Below, one piece after another: positions 27,211-37,734 of a stretch of DNA of 64,000 bases. Location of the stretch: positions 1 through 64,000 of IMG/VR virus record IMGVR_UViG_3300028392_000060; one strand, written 5' to 3'. The notes under the pieces are model-generated. The model ran no database searches, was not told the DNA's origin, and worked only from the letters and a program-made list of their open reading frames with translations. The stretch is from a virus. The position numbers were made by a program, and so were the translations under genes. Positions within the stretch are counted from its first letter, which is position 1. Every line of letters starts with the position of its first letter.

Positions 27211-29145
27211 ATGTCTAACACTATTAAAAACCCATATGAAAATTTTATTGCACTTTCTCGCTACGCCCGTTGGCTAGAAGAAGAAAATCGTCGTGAAACT
27301 TGGGGTGAAACAGTAGACCGATACTTTAAGTTTATGGTTATACAGTTACGTGAAAAACATGGGTATGTTCCTAATGATAAAATTCTTACAGAATTGCGTG
27401 ATGCAGTTTTTAATCGTAATGTAATGCCATCAATGCGTTCTGTAATGACAGCAGGAGTAGCGTTAGAAAGAGAAAATGTTTCTGGATATAACTGTGCATT
27501 TCTTCCAGTAGATAATGCTAGATCATTTGATGAAGCTATGTATATCTTAATGTGTGGAACTGGTGTTGGATTTTCTGTTGAGTATAAGTATATTAATAAA
27601 CTCCCGCCACTTCCTGAAACGCTTGAAAAATCTTCTACTACAGTTATTGTAGGAGATTCAAAAGAAGGTTGGGCAAAAGCATATCGTGAATTTTTAGGAT
27701 TACTTTGGGCAGGACAAATTCCACAAATTGATGTTAGTAAAGTTCGCCCTGCAGGTGCACGTCTTAAAACAATGGGCGGAAGATCATCTGGTCCACAACC
27801 ATTGGTTAATCTTTTTGATTTTACAGTACAAATATTTAAGGGAGCGCTTGGTCGCAGCCTTAAACCAATTGAATGTCATGACATTATGTGTAAAGTTGGA
27901 GAGGTTGTAGTTGTTGGCGGTGTTCGTCGTTCTGCAATGATATCTCTTTCAAATATAAACGATATTGAAATGGCAGCAGCAAAATCTGGAAATTGGTGGG
28001 AAAAAAATTCTCAAAGATCTTTGTCAAATAATTCAGTTGCATATTCTCGCAAACCAGAAATGGCTCAATTTATTGCAGAATGGAAATCTTTATATGATTC
28101 TAAATCAGGAGAAAGAGGGATTTATAATGTTGCCGCAGCACAATCTCAAGCCGCAAAATATGGAAGAAGAAGTGCTGATATACATTATGGAACTAACCCA
28201 TGTTCTGAAATTATTTTAAGACCATATCAATTTTGTAATCTTTCAGAAGTTGTTCTTCGTGAAAAAGATACAGTTGATGATGTTGCAAATAAAGTTCGTC
28301 TTGCATCTATTTTGGGTACATGGCAATCAACACTTACAGACTTTAAATACATTCGTAAAATTTGGAAAGACAATACAGAAGAAGAACGTTTACTTGGAGT
28401 TTCTTTAACTGGCCAATTTGGGCATAAGTTTTTTTCAGGACAAGAGGGAACAGAAAAACTTTCTTTAGTACTTGACAGACTTCGTATGCTTGCGGTTGAA
28501 ACAAATGTTGAAGAAGCAGAGAAAATTGGGATTCCATCTTCAGCAGCAGTAACTTGTGTTAAACCATCAGGCACAGTATCTCAATTGGTCGGGGTAAGTT
28601 CAGGAATGCACCCATGGCATTCAGATTATTATATTAGAACTGTAAGAGGTTCTAAAAATGATCCTATTTCACAATTTTTAAAAGACTCTGGAATTCCAAC
28701 AGAAGATGATGTAATGAAACCAAATGAAACATATGTATTTTCATTTCCAGTAAAATCTCCATCACATGCTATTACTAGAAATAAATTAACAGCATTACAA
28801 CAACTTGAAATTTGGCTAACATATCAAAGACATTGGTGTGAACACAAACCATCTATAACCGTATCTGTAAAAGAAGAAGAATGGATGGAAGTAGGCGCTT
28901 GGGTTTATAAGCATTTTGATGAAGTTTCTGGAATATCATTTTTACCATATTCTGAGCATACATATGTTCAAGCTCCTTATCAAGAAATTGAAAAAGAACA
29001 ATACTTGGCTCTTGAAGAAAAAATGCCTAAAAATATTGATTGGAATGCATTGTCTTTATACGAACTGGAAGATTCTACAACTGGGTCTCAAGCTCTAGCT
29101 TGCGTAAGCGGAGAATGTGAAATTGTAGATATTGGTCAAAATTGA
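27211..29145 (+). CDS. nrdJ: adenosylcobalamin-dependent ribonucleotide reductase
   Basis: 644 residues from ATG 27211; ATG 27208 lies only one base after AGGAG, so 27211 is preferred. Landmarks of the class II monomeric RTPR type: N-C-A-F-L-P-V-D near residue 96, M-C-G-T-G-V-G-F-S near 115, N-P-C-S-E-I-I-L near 330, and a C-terminal redox pair C631-x4-C636. Makes deoxynucleotides for phage replication, needs coenzyme B12 and a dithiol donor (thioredoxin at 3045). No intein seen. Confidence 0.92.
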   Translation: MSNTIKNPYENFIALSRYARWLEEENRRETWGETVDRYFKFMVIQLREKHGYVPNDKILTELRDAVFNRNVMPSMRSVMTAGVALERENVSGYNCAFLPVDNARSFDEAMYILMCGTGVGFSVEYKYINKLPPLPETLEKSSTTVIVGDSKEGWAKAYREFLGLLWAGQIPQIDVSKVRPAGARLKTMGGRSSGPQPLVNLFDFTVQIFKGALGRSLKPIECHDIMCKVGEVVVVGGVRRSAMISLSNINDIEMAAAKSGNWWEKNSQRSLSNNSVAYSRKPEMAQFIAEWKSLYDSKSGERGIYNVAAAQSQAAKYGRRSADIHYGTNPCSEIILRPYQFCNLSEVVLREKDTVDDVANKVRLASILGTWQSTLTDFKYIRKIWKDNTEEERLLGVSLTGQFGHKFFSGQEGTEKLSLVLDRLRMLAVETNVEEAEKIGIPSSAAVTCVKPSGTVSQLVGVSSGMHPWHSDYYIRTVRGSKNDPISQFLKDSGIPTEDDVMKPNETYVFSFPVKSPSHAITRNKLTALQQLEIWLTYQRHWCEHKPSITVSVKEEEWMEVGAWVYKHFDEVSGISFLPYSEHTYVQAPYQEIEKEQYLALEEKMPKNIDWNALSLYELEDSTTGSQALACVSGECEIVDIGQN

Positions 29146-29173
29146 TATAATATAAAAGCACACCGATCCGCAT

Positions 29174-29202
29174 AATCCCGCCCACTTCCACGGGGCGGGA
29201 TT
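29174..29202 (+). terminator. terminator after nrdJ
   Basis: Perfect 10-bp GC-rich stem (29174-29183 with 29193-29202) followed by TTTTCTATGTTTT. Confidence 0.88.
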
Positions 29203-29267
29203 TTCTATGTTTTATAACCTTTAAATGGTAGAATGACTATATAAATCTTTACATATGAGGTGCATAA

Positions 29268-29612
29268 ATGGCAATTCAAGAAATTAATTATGATGTTATT
29301 CAAAATGATACATGGTCTGTTGATATAACCGTTAAAGATTCAACTGGAACATTGATAAATTTTAGTGGATATAACTTCTTAATGGAAGTAAGAGATAGAG
29401 AAGGCGGGAATGTTCTTTGTGCTTCTGCTAGTCTAGGTAATGGAATAACAGTTACTGGAACAGGCATAATTCATGTTGAATTAACCCCCGCTCAAACAAA
29501 TAAATTTAATTTACCAAAATCTAAATATCAAATCATATCCATAGACGGAAGTTCAAGACGCAGAACTCTTGTTCAAGGATGGTTTCAAGTTAGGGCTAAT
29601 ACAATAATATAA
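29268..29612 (+). CDS. small beta-sandwich virion protein
   Basis: 114 residues, predicted nearly all beta: T-W-S-V-D-I-T-V-K-D-S-T-G, L-M-E-V-R-D-R-E-G-G, I-H-V-E-L-T-P-A-Q-T. This is the layout of BppU-like N-terminal domains found before tail-fibre genes. GAGGTG SD. First gene of the fibre cluster; overlaps the next gene. Confidence 0.65.
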   Translation: MAIQEINYDVIQNDTWSVDITVKDSTGTLINFSGYNFLMEVRDREGGNVLCASASLGNGITVTGTGIIHVELTPAQTNKFNLPKSKYQIISIDGSSRRRTLVQGWFQVRANTII

Positions 29613-30265
29613 TGACAGATAATATTTATGTTACTCAACAAAATAATGAAATAACTGTTACAGAATCTAATAATGAAGTAATAGTAGCAACCTCTGGGTA
29701 TCAAGGAGCAAAAGGCTCACAGATATTAACTGGAAATGGTGCTCCATCTTCAAGCCTAGGACTTCAAGGAGACTTTTATATTGATAAAAGTTCTTATTAT
29801 GTTTATGGTCCAAAAATATCAAATACACAATGGGATTATACTCCAGCTATAAGCTTGGCTGGAACAAATGGAAAATCATTTTTAACGGGTTCTGGTGCAC
29901 CAGCACAATCTCTTGGTAGCAACGGAGATAGCTATTTAAATACTTCAACTGGAGACCTTTATTTAAAATCTTCACCAATAGATTTTTCTCAAGGAACTTG
30001 GTCAATAACTACAAATATCATTAATCCCGCAAGAATTTCTTTTGTTTTTGAACAACAAAGTGCCTCAAAGGGCGGAAGGACGCCAGCAGATGGCGGGACT
30101 GGTAATGGAGGCTGGTATGTATACCATAACTTAGGCTATAAACCAGCCGTTACAATTTCAGATTATGGAAATAATAATGTAGAATGTGATATAGAGCATG
30201 TAAATGTTAATTTACTTATACTTACTTTTTCAACAAGCATATCTGGTTACGCATACTGCTCATAA
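29612..30265 (+). CDS. tail fibre protein with G-x-G-A-P repeats
   Basis: 217 residues. Two copies of L-T-G-x-G-A-P-x-x-S-L-G-x-x-G-D-x-Y (near residues 40 and 90) are typical of phage fibre shafts; the C-terminal part has G-N-G-G-W-Y-V-Y-H-N-L-G-Y-K-P, seen in fibre tips. Coupled to the previous gene. Confidence 0.7.
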   Translation: MTDNIYVTQQNNEITVTESNNEVIVATSGYQGAKGSQILTGNGAPSSSLGLQGDFYIDKSSYYVYGPKISNTQWDYTPAISLAGTNGKSFLTGSGAPAQSLGSNGDSYLNTSTGDLYLKSSPIDFSQGTWSITTNIINPARISFVFEQQSASKGGRTPADGGTGNGGWYVYHNLGYKPAVTISDYGNNNVECDIEHVNVNLLILTFSTSISGYAYCS

Positions 30266-30290
30266 AAAAAATAAATAGGGGAACAAATAA

Positions 30291-33017
30291 ATGGCAAAAG
30301 TATTTTTAACAAATATAAATCTTAAAGGTAATCAGCTTTTAAATGCTGTACTTGCTCCAGGATCTCAACCAACTGGTTTAGCGGCTGGTCAAGTTTATTA
30401 TAATACTACATCAAATCTCCTATACACATACAATGGAAGCGCCTGGAACCCTGTTAATGGCGGTATAATTACTGGTGGTTCAACATTTTATGGTGTAACA
30501 ACACTTGCAGGAACTTCAAATCAAATTACTTTAACACCTTCTGGATCAACCCCATCTGGAACAGTTACTTTTTCTATCCCCTCTGCATTTACATTTCCAG
30601 GAACAGCGGCATTAACATCAGGTAACACATTAACATTAGGCGCATCAACAACAGCAGGAGCATCATTAAATATGCCTGCAGGTTCTGCACCAACTACACC
30701 AAATACTGGTGATGCATGGCTTACAGCTTCAGGATTAAATATTCGTTATGGTGGAACTCCAGCAAACCATACACTTGCAGATCTTGATACAACACAAACT
30801 TTAACTAATAAAACTTTAACATCTCCATCGCTAACAACACCAACTGTTGGATCAGCGGGAGCAAACTTTGCAGGATCAACTTCAGGTAACACAACACTTG
30901 CAGCATCCGCAATTGCTTCAGGAACACTTACACTTCCTGCAACAACTGATACTCTTGTAGGTGCAGCATTTACACAAACCCTTACAAACAAAACTTTAAC
31001 ATCCCCAACATTAACAACCCCAGCAATTGGTTCAGGTGGCCTTACACTTGCAGGCTCAACATCTGGAACTATCACAGTGGTTCCACAAACAGGTATCGTA
31101 TCTGGAACAATTACAGTTCCTTCGGTTGCATCAACTGACACTGTAGCACTTGTTGGACTTGCTCAAACACTTACAAATAAGACTTTAACTGCACCAACAA
31201 TTAATGGTGGTACTCACACAGCAGTTACTTCTCTTGGAATAAGAGACACATCTGCTGCATTTGATGTAACGCTTGCTGCATCTTCATCTGTAGCATTAAC
31301 TGCTGGAAGAACATTAACTCTTGATCTTCAAAATGCTGCAAGAACAGTATCACTTGCTGGAAATATTTCACTTGCTGGTAATTTAACTACAGCAGGTGCA
31401 TTTACAACTGCAGGTGCTTTTGGACTTACACTTACAGCAACAAATACTACAAATGCTACAATTCCAGCGGGAACTGTAACACTTGTTGATCTTGCTTCAT
31501 CTCAAGCATTAACAGGTAAGACTTATAACGGTCTTTCATTAACATCAAATGCAACTGGATTCTCAATTGCTGGCGGAACTACATCAAAGACTCTTACTGC
31601 TAATAACTCTCTAACATTAGCTGGTACAGATTCAACAACAATTACATTCCCATCAGCTAACCTATCATTCTCATTACCTACAGCTACAGCAACTACATTA
31701 AATATACCAGCTACTGGTACAGTATCTTTAGTTGATCTTTCAACATCTCAATCTCTTACTAATAAAACAATTAGTGGATTAACAGTATCTACAACAACTG
31801 GTACTTTGACAATTCCAAATGGTACAACTCTTGCGCTTTCAGGTGCAAATAACCTTACATTTACAACAACAGGTGCTACAAACGTAACATTGCCTACAAC
31901 TGGCACAATTGCTACACTTGCTGGTACTGAAACACTTACAAATAAAACTCTTACTACCGCAACACTTGGCTCAGCCCTTGCTGCAGGTGGATTTAAGATT
32001 ACAGGTCTTGCAGATCCAACATCTGCTCAAGATGCTGCAACTAAGGCTTACGTAGATGCATCAACTCAAGGACTTAACGTTCATGATGCTGTAAAGTATG
32101 CAACAACAACCAGTTTAACTGCAACATATGCTAATGGAACTTCAGATGCTAGCCAGGGACTTGGAGTAGGTGCAACACTTACTAACTCAGGAACTCAAGC
32201 AGCATTTGTTATTGATACAAAGACTGTAGTTGTTGGAGACAGAATTCTTGTTAAAAATCAAGCAACTGCTACTCAAAATGGTCTTTATACAGTTACAGTA
32301 GTTGGAACAGGATCAACTAACTGGATACTTACTCGTGCAACAGATGCAGATAACCATATAGCAGGACAACTTCTTGCTGGTGACTTTGTGTTTGTATCAG
32401 ATGGATCTGCAAATCTTTCAACTGGATATGTAATGTCATCACAAGGTACTGCAACAACTCCTGTAAATGGAATTAAAATTGGTACAGATAGTATTGCCTA
32501 TACACAGTTCTCTGGTACAGGTACATATTCTGCATCAAATGGCGTATTATTAACTGGTACTAACTTTACCTTTGCACCACTTACAAATGGTGGTTTGCAA
32601 ACAGCATCAGGTGGAGCATCTATCTTACTCCCAGCAAACTCAGGTTTGTCAACAACTTCTTCAGGTTTGGCAGTTGGAGTTGGAACTGGTCTTACAGTTT
32701 CAGGTTCAACAGTATCTTATTCAACTGGTACAACTACACAAACTGGATCGGGAATTACTGGAGGAGCATATACTTATGCAACACAAAAACAAGTTGCAAC
32801 AATTACGGGTAATGGAACACTAACAAGCTTTGCAGTAAACCATAACCTTAACTCTCAAGATATGACAGTTCAAGTTTATCAAACATCTGCAACTCCAGAT
32901 ACTCAATATTCTGAGGTTGAAGCTGATATTGTAAGAACTTCTACCTCTGTGGTTACAGTATCATTTGCTGCAGCCCCAGCATCTGGTGTTACTTATAACG
33001 TGGTAATGGTTGGATAA
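30291..33017 (+). CDS. large tail fibre protein with T-L-T-N-K-T-L repeats
   Basis: 908 residues. Repeated L-T-N-K-T-L-T-(S/T)-P units (about residues 168-620) form the usual trimeric fibre shaft; a middle D-A-A-T-K-A-Y-V-D-A segment marks a hinge or shaft-to-head boundary. It is followed by a conserved head domain with D-R-I-L-V-K-N-Q and N-G-L-Y-T-V, and a C-terminal V-N-H-N-L-N-S-Q-D domain. Probably binds the host surface. Confidence 0.78.
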   Translation: MAKVFLTNINLKGNQLLNAVLAPGSQPTGLAAGQVYYNTTSNLLYTYNGSAWNPVNGGIITGGSTFYGVTTLAGTSNQITLTPSGSTPSGTVTFSIPSAFTFPGTAALTSGNTLTLGASTTAGASLNMPAGSAPTTPNTGDAWLTASGLNIRYGGTPANHTLADLDTTQTLTNKTLTSPSLTTPTVGSAGANFAGSTSGNTTLAASAIASGTLTLPATTDTLVGAAFTQTLTNKTLTSPTLTTPAIGSGGLTLAGSTSGTITVVPQTGIVSGTITVPSVASTDTVALVGLAQTLTNKTLTAPTINGGTHTAVTSLGIRDTSAAFDVTLAASSSVALTAGRTLTLDLQNAARTVSLAGNISLAGNLTTAGAFTTAGAFGLTLTATNTTNATIPAGTVTLVDLASSQALTGKTYNGLSLTSNATGFSIAGGTTSKTLTANNSLTLAGTDSTTITFPSANLSFSLPTATATTLNIPATGTVSLVDLSTSQSLTNKTISGLTVSTTTGTLTIPNGTTLALSGANNLTFTTTGATNVTLPTTGTIATLAGTETLTNKTLTTATLGSALAAGGFKITGLADPTSAQDAATKAYVDASTQGLNVHDAVKYATTTSLTATYANGTSDASQGLGVGATLTNSGTQAAFVIDTKTVVVGDRILVKNQATATQNGLYTVTVVGTGSTNWILTRATDADNHIAGQLLAGDFVFVSDGSANLSTGYVMSSQGTATTPVNGIKIGTDSIAYTQFSGTGTYSASNGVLLTGTNFTFAPLTNGGLQTASGGASILLPANSGLSTTSSGLAVGVGTGLTVSGSTVSYSTGTTTQTGSGITGGAYTYATQKQVATITGNGTLTSFAVNHNLNSQDMTVQVYQTSATPDTQYSEVEADIVRTSTSVVTVSFAAAPASGVTYNVVMVG

Positions 33018-33037
33018 TATTTAAAGTAGTACAATTG

Positions 33038-33067
33038 GGGGTGGGACTAAACATCCTGCCCCTTTTT
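33038..33067 (+). terminator. terminator after the large fibre gene
   Basis: Nine-pair stem (GGGG...GGA with TCC...CCCC, two G-T wobbles) followed by five T. Confidence 0.75.
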
Positions 33068-33081
33068 AATATAGGAGAAAA

Positions 33082-33543
33082 ATGACAAAGCAGTTTAAAG
33101 TATCCATACAGGTACCGTCTATTTCAATTATTGATGGTACTTCAAGTCAATATCTTATGGCTGATGGATCCACAACCACAACCACTTCAAGTTATACTGC
33201 CCCAGATATTATTCCGTTAGATAATTTACAATATGAATTTGATGGAGTTGGATCAAGATTCTATCCAAAAAATGCAGGAATAGTTCAAACTATTACTAAC
33301 CCTTTTAAGCTTTTATTGACCTTAAATGGTATAATACAAAGTGTAAGCTTTCAGGAAGTTGTTTGGGGAACTCCATTCAGTTATGATGGCTTTACAATAG
33401 ATTCAGATGGCTACATTGCATTTTCTGAAGCACCACCAGCAGGTTCTACATTTCACGCAAGAGTAATGGCGGGACCTACAACACAAAGCAGTACAAATAC
33501 TTATCCATTCAAAGCAATGGACATTTTACTAGGAGCATATTAA
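33082..33543 (+). CDS. putative tail-associated protein
   Basis: 153 residues, beta-rich, includes Q-Y-L-M-A-D-G-S-T and F-H-A-R-V-M-A-G. No family recognised; placed by neighbours in the fibre cluster. SD TAGGAG. Confidence 0.6.
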   Translation: MTKQFKVSIQVPSISIIDGTSSQYLMADGSTTTTTSSYTAPDIIPLDNLQYEFDGVGSRFYPKNAGIVQTITNPFKLLLTLNGIIQSVSFQEVVWGTPFSYDGFTIDSDGYIAFSEAPPAGSTFHARVMAGPTTQSSTNTYPFKAMDILLGAY

Positions 33544-33544
33544 T

Positions 33545-36500
33545 ATGGCAAGAAAGATTATATTAGAAACAGGTTATACGTTTAGTCCATCTTTAAAGAC
33601 GGTGGTAATTCCAAGAATTGTTGATCAAGAACGTTTAGTACTTATAACTAATACCACTAAAAATAAAGTCATTTATAATTTTTCTGATGCATCGCTCCTT
33701 GCAACAACATATACAACATATGGAGAAAATTATCTAACAGCGGGTATTATTTCAGCCACAGCTTCTGGTTCTGCAATAACATTTACCGCAAACAACTCTT
33801 TTACAGTTGGACAAAATGTAACAATTACTGGTGTAACACCAGCATCATTTAATATTTCAGGAACTATTACAGCAACAACTTCAACTACATTTACTGTTTC
33901 ATCAACAGTTGTTGGAACATATGTTTCAGGTGGTCAAGCAGCAATTTCTGAAAATACTGTTTTAGTTTTTAACTATAATACATCTGCAATGGCAGCAACA
34001 GATAAGTTGCAAATTACAATTGATGAATATGCAGAAAAATTTGAGCCATCACAAGAATTAACAGACCCAGTTGGAAAACTAAGAACTTCTTCTGCACAAG
34101 CTCTTATTGATACTGACTTTGAATATGGCCCACAAACTTCTAAATGGGAAAATTTAGGTTTAATTAATCAAAAGCCTTTTTCTTATGCATTTAACTTTAA
34201 CGCTCTTTTAATTTCAGATATTCAATCAGGCGCAGCTGGAACCAAAACAATTACGGTAACGCTTACCACATCTACAGCAACAGCTTCAAATGCAATTGGT
34301 AACGGAACAACAGCTGTTTACACAACATCTTCTGCACACGGATTTTCAGTGGGACAACTTGTTACAGTCGGCTCTGGTTTTACTGGAGGTTCTTATGCAA
34401 CAACTTCAGGATTTCCAAGTCCAATTCTAGCAATTCCATCACCAACATCGTTTATTATTGCAAATGCAACTGCAGCAAATACGCCAACTACGGCAGGAAC
34501 TGCAACAGTAACGGCGGGAGTAGCTCCAGCAATTGGTTCTCCAATTTCAATTATTGATACTCTTACACCAACAGCAACTGGAAACTATACAGTTGAAACT
34601 CGTGCAAATGAAACAACATTTACATATACAGCAAAAGGCTCAACACCTACAGGTTGGGCATCACAAACAATTTTTGATACAAATAAAACACTTATAGCTC
34701 TAGGCAACCTTTATTCTGGATCAGCAATTACAGCTTCTTCAATTACAAACTCTTCAAACTTAGTAACAGTTACAACTAATTATCCTCACGGATTGCATAT
34801 TGGAAATGAAATTTCACTTATTGGGTCAACAGCAACAACAAATGCACCTAATGGCAACTGGACGGTAGCTGGCGTAACATCTCCAACAGTATTTACATTT
34901 TATGCAACAAGCGTACCAACAGGAACAATAGCAGTCAGCCAAACAGCAACAACAGCATCAGGATCTTCATCTTCTAATATTATTACAGTTGCTTCAGCAA
35001 CAAATATTGTTGTTGGAATGATTGTTGCAGCAGCAGGTATTTCAACAGGAACAATTGTTACGGGTGTACAAGGAACTGTTATAACATTATCACAAAACTT
35101 AACAGCTGCATTGTCTACAACATCAACAACATTTTATACATCAATTTATGTTCGTTCTCAAGCACAGGTAAAGCATCGTGCATTTGATGGTGGAGTTTTG
35201 TTTTCAAGTAATGGAACTTCAAATAACGCATCACAAGTTCGTCAAACACGTCGTTACTTTAGATATCAATCAGGTAAAGGCATTCAAATTTCTTCAGGAA
35301 CAATTCTTAAGCCAACTTATGGAATTGACTCTTTAACTTATTCAAGCCCATATGTTTCAGTTCAAACAAAAGAAGCACACGGATTGCAACCAGGTTATCA
35401 AGTTACAATTTATGGCGCAAATGAAAATGGATATAATGGAGCATTTGCGGTAGCTTCAGTTACTGGTGTTACTACATTTACATACATTCCATTGACAGCA
35501 CCAGCTACAGCAATTGCATCAGGATCTTATTATGCATCAGTTTCAGGTTGGAATGGTGCTTCAAATAGACTAGGAATGTTTGATCAGCAAAATGGTGTAT
35601 TTTTTGAGTTTGATGGCACTACTTTAAATGCGGTACGTCGTTCATCTATTTATCAAACAGCAGGTAAAGTTTCTATAACTCAAGGACAGAATACTGTATC
35701 ACAAACAAGCACAAATTATCCAACATCATTTAATAAGCAGTTAGTTCCAGGAGACTATATTGTTCTTCGTGGACAATCTTATAAGATTACAGATATTGCT
35801 TCTGATACATCTCTTACAATTCAACCAGCATATCGTGGAGCATCAGCTACAAACGTAATTGTGTCTAAAACAATTGATACCAAGATTCCACAATCACAAT
35901 GGAATATTGACAAGTGCGATGGAACTGGTCCTTCAGGATACAATATTGATCTTACAAAGATGCAAATGTTTTATATTGATTACTCTTGGTATGGAGCGGG
36001 TGCAGTAAGATGGGGATTTAGAGGTCCAAAGGGACAGATTATTTACGTACATAAGCAAGCAAATAATAATCAAAATGCTACAGCATACATGCGTTCTGGT
36101 AACTTGGCGGGTCGTTATGAATCTACAACTCTTCCATCAACCACACAAACAACAGCAACTTTTGCAACAACTGATACAACAATCAGCGTTGCAGGCACAG
36201 GCGGACTTTATGTTCCATCTTCAATCACACAAACACTAACAGGTGGATCATCTGGAACAAATACAGTAACAGTAGGCTCTACAGCGGGCATAACAGTTGG
36301 AATGTTTGCTTCAGGAACAGGAATTGCTGCTGGAGCACTAGTTACAGCAATTAATACATCAACATCAACAATTACACTTTCAATTAATAACACAGGAACA
36401 GTTTCGGGAACTGGAACATTCCAAACATATCCAGGAACTGCAGTTGTTAGAAATGGATCAAACTGGGAGTATATTAACTACACAGGAATAACATCCAATA

Positions 36501-37717
36501 CTCTAACTGGTATTACTCGTGGACAAGCAGGAGCAACAGCAGTTGCAACTACACTTGCAGTTGGATCTAATATAGCAACTGTAACTTCTACAGCAGGATT
36601 ACAAGTGGGCATGAGAGCAATCAGCCCAGCACTTCCAGATGGAACAAAGATTGAGTATATTGCAGGAACAACGACATTGGTTTTGTCAGCATCTCCAACA
36701 ACTGCTAATCCAACTATTTGGTTCCCAGCTATGGGCACCACGTCTGGAACACCAGGCTCTACTTCGGGCACAACAGTAACAACAGGAGCAAATGCATTTG
36801 CATATTCAGCAACTGCACCAACAGTTGTAGAACAAGCATTTCCAACATTTGGACCTTCAATATCACACTGGGGAACATCTGTTATTATGGATGGTCGTTT
36901 TGATGATGATAAATCACTTCTCTTTACTTATGGTCAAACAGCAGCCACAACTTTGGGTGGAACTACTCCAGCAACATATGTTTATGCATCAGGTGGAGCA
37001 TCAGGTCAAGCAACTGTAGTTGTAACAGTAACTGCAGGAACTGTTATTCCAATAGGCTCTCTAATTTCAGGAACAGGTGTTTCAACAGGAACTATTATTA
37101 CAAACGTAGTTCAAACAACCACAACTACATATACGCTAACTCTATCTGCAAACTTAACAACACAAGCTGCAAATAATTATGTAGTTTCAGGTGCAACATC
37201 TAAAGCATTGCTATCAATCCGCATTGCACCTTCTGTAGATAATGGTTTTGCAGCAGCATTTGGTGCTCGTGAACTTCTTAATAAGATGCAATTACAAACA
37301 AAGGCACTAGATATTTCATTGCTTGGTTCTACAAATGGTAACGTGCTTGTACAGGCTTATCTAAATGGATCAGTATATAATCAAATTGCAACAACAAATA
37401 CAGCATGGACAAATGCTGTAAGAAACTCTGTAAATACTCCAAACTCTTCTCTTGCTCAGATTGCTGATTATTCAGGATCATCTTATTTGATTCAGGGCGG
37501 TGAAGTTACAGGTGGATTCTTTGCTAACTCAACAGGAACAATTGACTTCTCTCAGGTTCGTGATTTAGGAAATGCAGTTCTTGGTGGAGGTTCTGGATAC
37601 TCAAATACACAGGTTTACCCAGATGGTCCAGATACACTTACTATTGTTGTAACAAATGTAGGTACAACTCCTCAGTCAGTTCTAGGTCGTATTTCTTGGA
37701 CTGAAGCACAAGCTTAA
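33545..37717 (+). CDS. very large multi-domain tail surface protein
   Basis: 1390 residues. At least four copies of a beta domain with A-H-G-(F/L)-x-x-G-x-x-V-T-(I/V) and a following T-F-T-(V/Y) strand (for example near residues 265, 415 and 615), plus Ser/Thr/Gly-rich Ig-like segments. The middle (R-R-Y-F-R-Y-Q-S-G-K-G-I) and W-G-F-R-G-P-K-G look like a conserved tail-spike or baseplate core. Probably an elongated adhesion protein; no enzyme motif seen. Confidence 0.7.
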   Translation: MARKIILETGYTFSPSLKTVVIPRIVDQERLVLITNTTKNKVIYNFSDASLLATTYTTYGENYLTAGIISATASGSAITFTANNSFTVGQNVTITGVTPASFNISGTITATTSTTFTVSSTVVGTYVSGGQAAISENTVLVFNYNTSAMAATDKLQITIDEYAEKFEPSQELTDPVGKLRTSSAQALIDTDFEYGPQTSKWENLGLINQKPFSYAFNFNALLISDIQSGAAGTKTITVTLTTSTATASNAIGNGTTAVYTTSSAHGFSVGQLVTVGSGFTGGSYATTSGFPSPILAIPSPTSFIIANATAANTPTTAGTATVTAGVAPAIGSPISIIDTLTPTATGNYTVETRANETTFTYTAKGSTPTGWASQTIFDTNKTLIALGNLYSGSAITASSITNSSNLVTVTTNYPHGLHIGNEISLIGSTATTNAPNGNWTVAGVTSPTVFTFYATSVPTGTIAVSQTATTASGSSSSNIITVASATNIVVGMIVAAAGISTGTIVTGVQGTVITLSQNLTAALSTTSTTFYTSIYVRSQAQVKHRAFDGGVLFSSNGTSNNASQVRQTRRYFRYQSGKGIQISSGTILKPTYGIDSLTYSSPYVSVQTKEAHGLQPGYQVTIYGANENGYNGAFAVASVTGVTTFTYIPLTAPATAIASGSYYASVSGWNGASNRLGMFDQQNGVFFEFDGTTLNAVRRSSIYQTAGKVSITQGQNTVSQTSTNYPTSFNKQLVPGDYIVLRGQSYKITDIASDTSLTIQPAYRGASATNVIVSKTIDTKIPQSQWNIDKCDGTGPSGYNIDLTKMQMFYIDYSWYGAGAVRWGFRGPKGQIIYVHKQANNNQNATAYMRSGNLAGRYESTTLPSTTQTTATFATTDTTISVAGTGGLYVPSSITQTLTGGSSGTNTVTVGSTAGITVGMFASGTGIAAGALVTAINTSTSTITLSINNTGTVSGTGTFQTYPGTAVVRNGSNWEYINYTGITSNTLTGITRGQAGATAVATTLAVGSNIATVTSTAGLQVGMRAISPALPDGTKIEYIAGTTTLVLSASPTTANPTIWFPAMGTTSGTPGSTSGTTVTTGANAFAYSATAPTVVEQAFPTFGPSISHWGTSVIMDGRFDDDKSLLFTYGQTAATTLGGTTPATYVYASGGASGQATVVVTVTAGTVIPIGSLISGTGVSTGTIITNVVQTTTTTYTLTLSANLTTQAANNYVVSGATSKALLSIRIAPSVDNGFAAAFGARELLNKMQLQTKALDISLLGSTNGNVLVQAYLNGSVYNQIATTNTAWTNAVRNSVNTPNSSLAQIADYSGSSYLIQGGEVTGGFFANSTGTIDFSQVRDLGNAVLGGGSGYSNTQVYPDGPDTLTIVVTNVGTTPQSVLGRISWTEAQA

Positions 37718-37734
37718 TAAAGGGGGAATAGTAA

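Noticed and set aside
27211-29145. Intein in the ribonucleotide reductase
   Set aside because: The length and motif order are continuous and no splice-junction motifs were seen.
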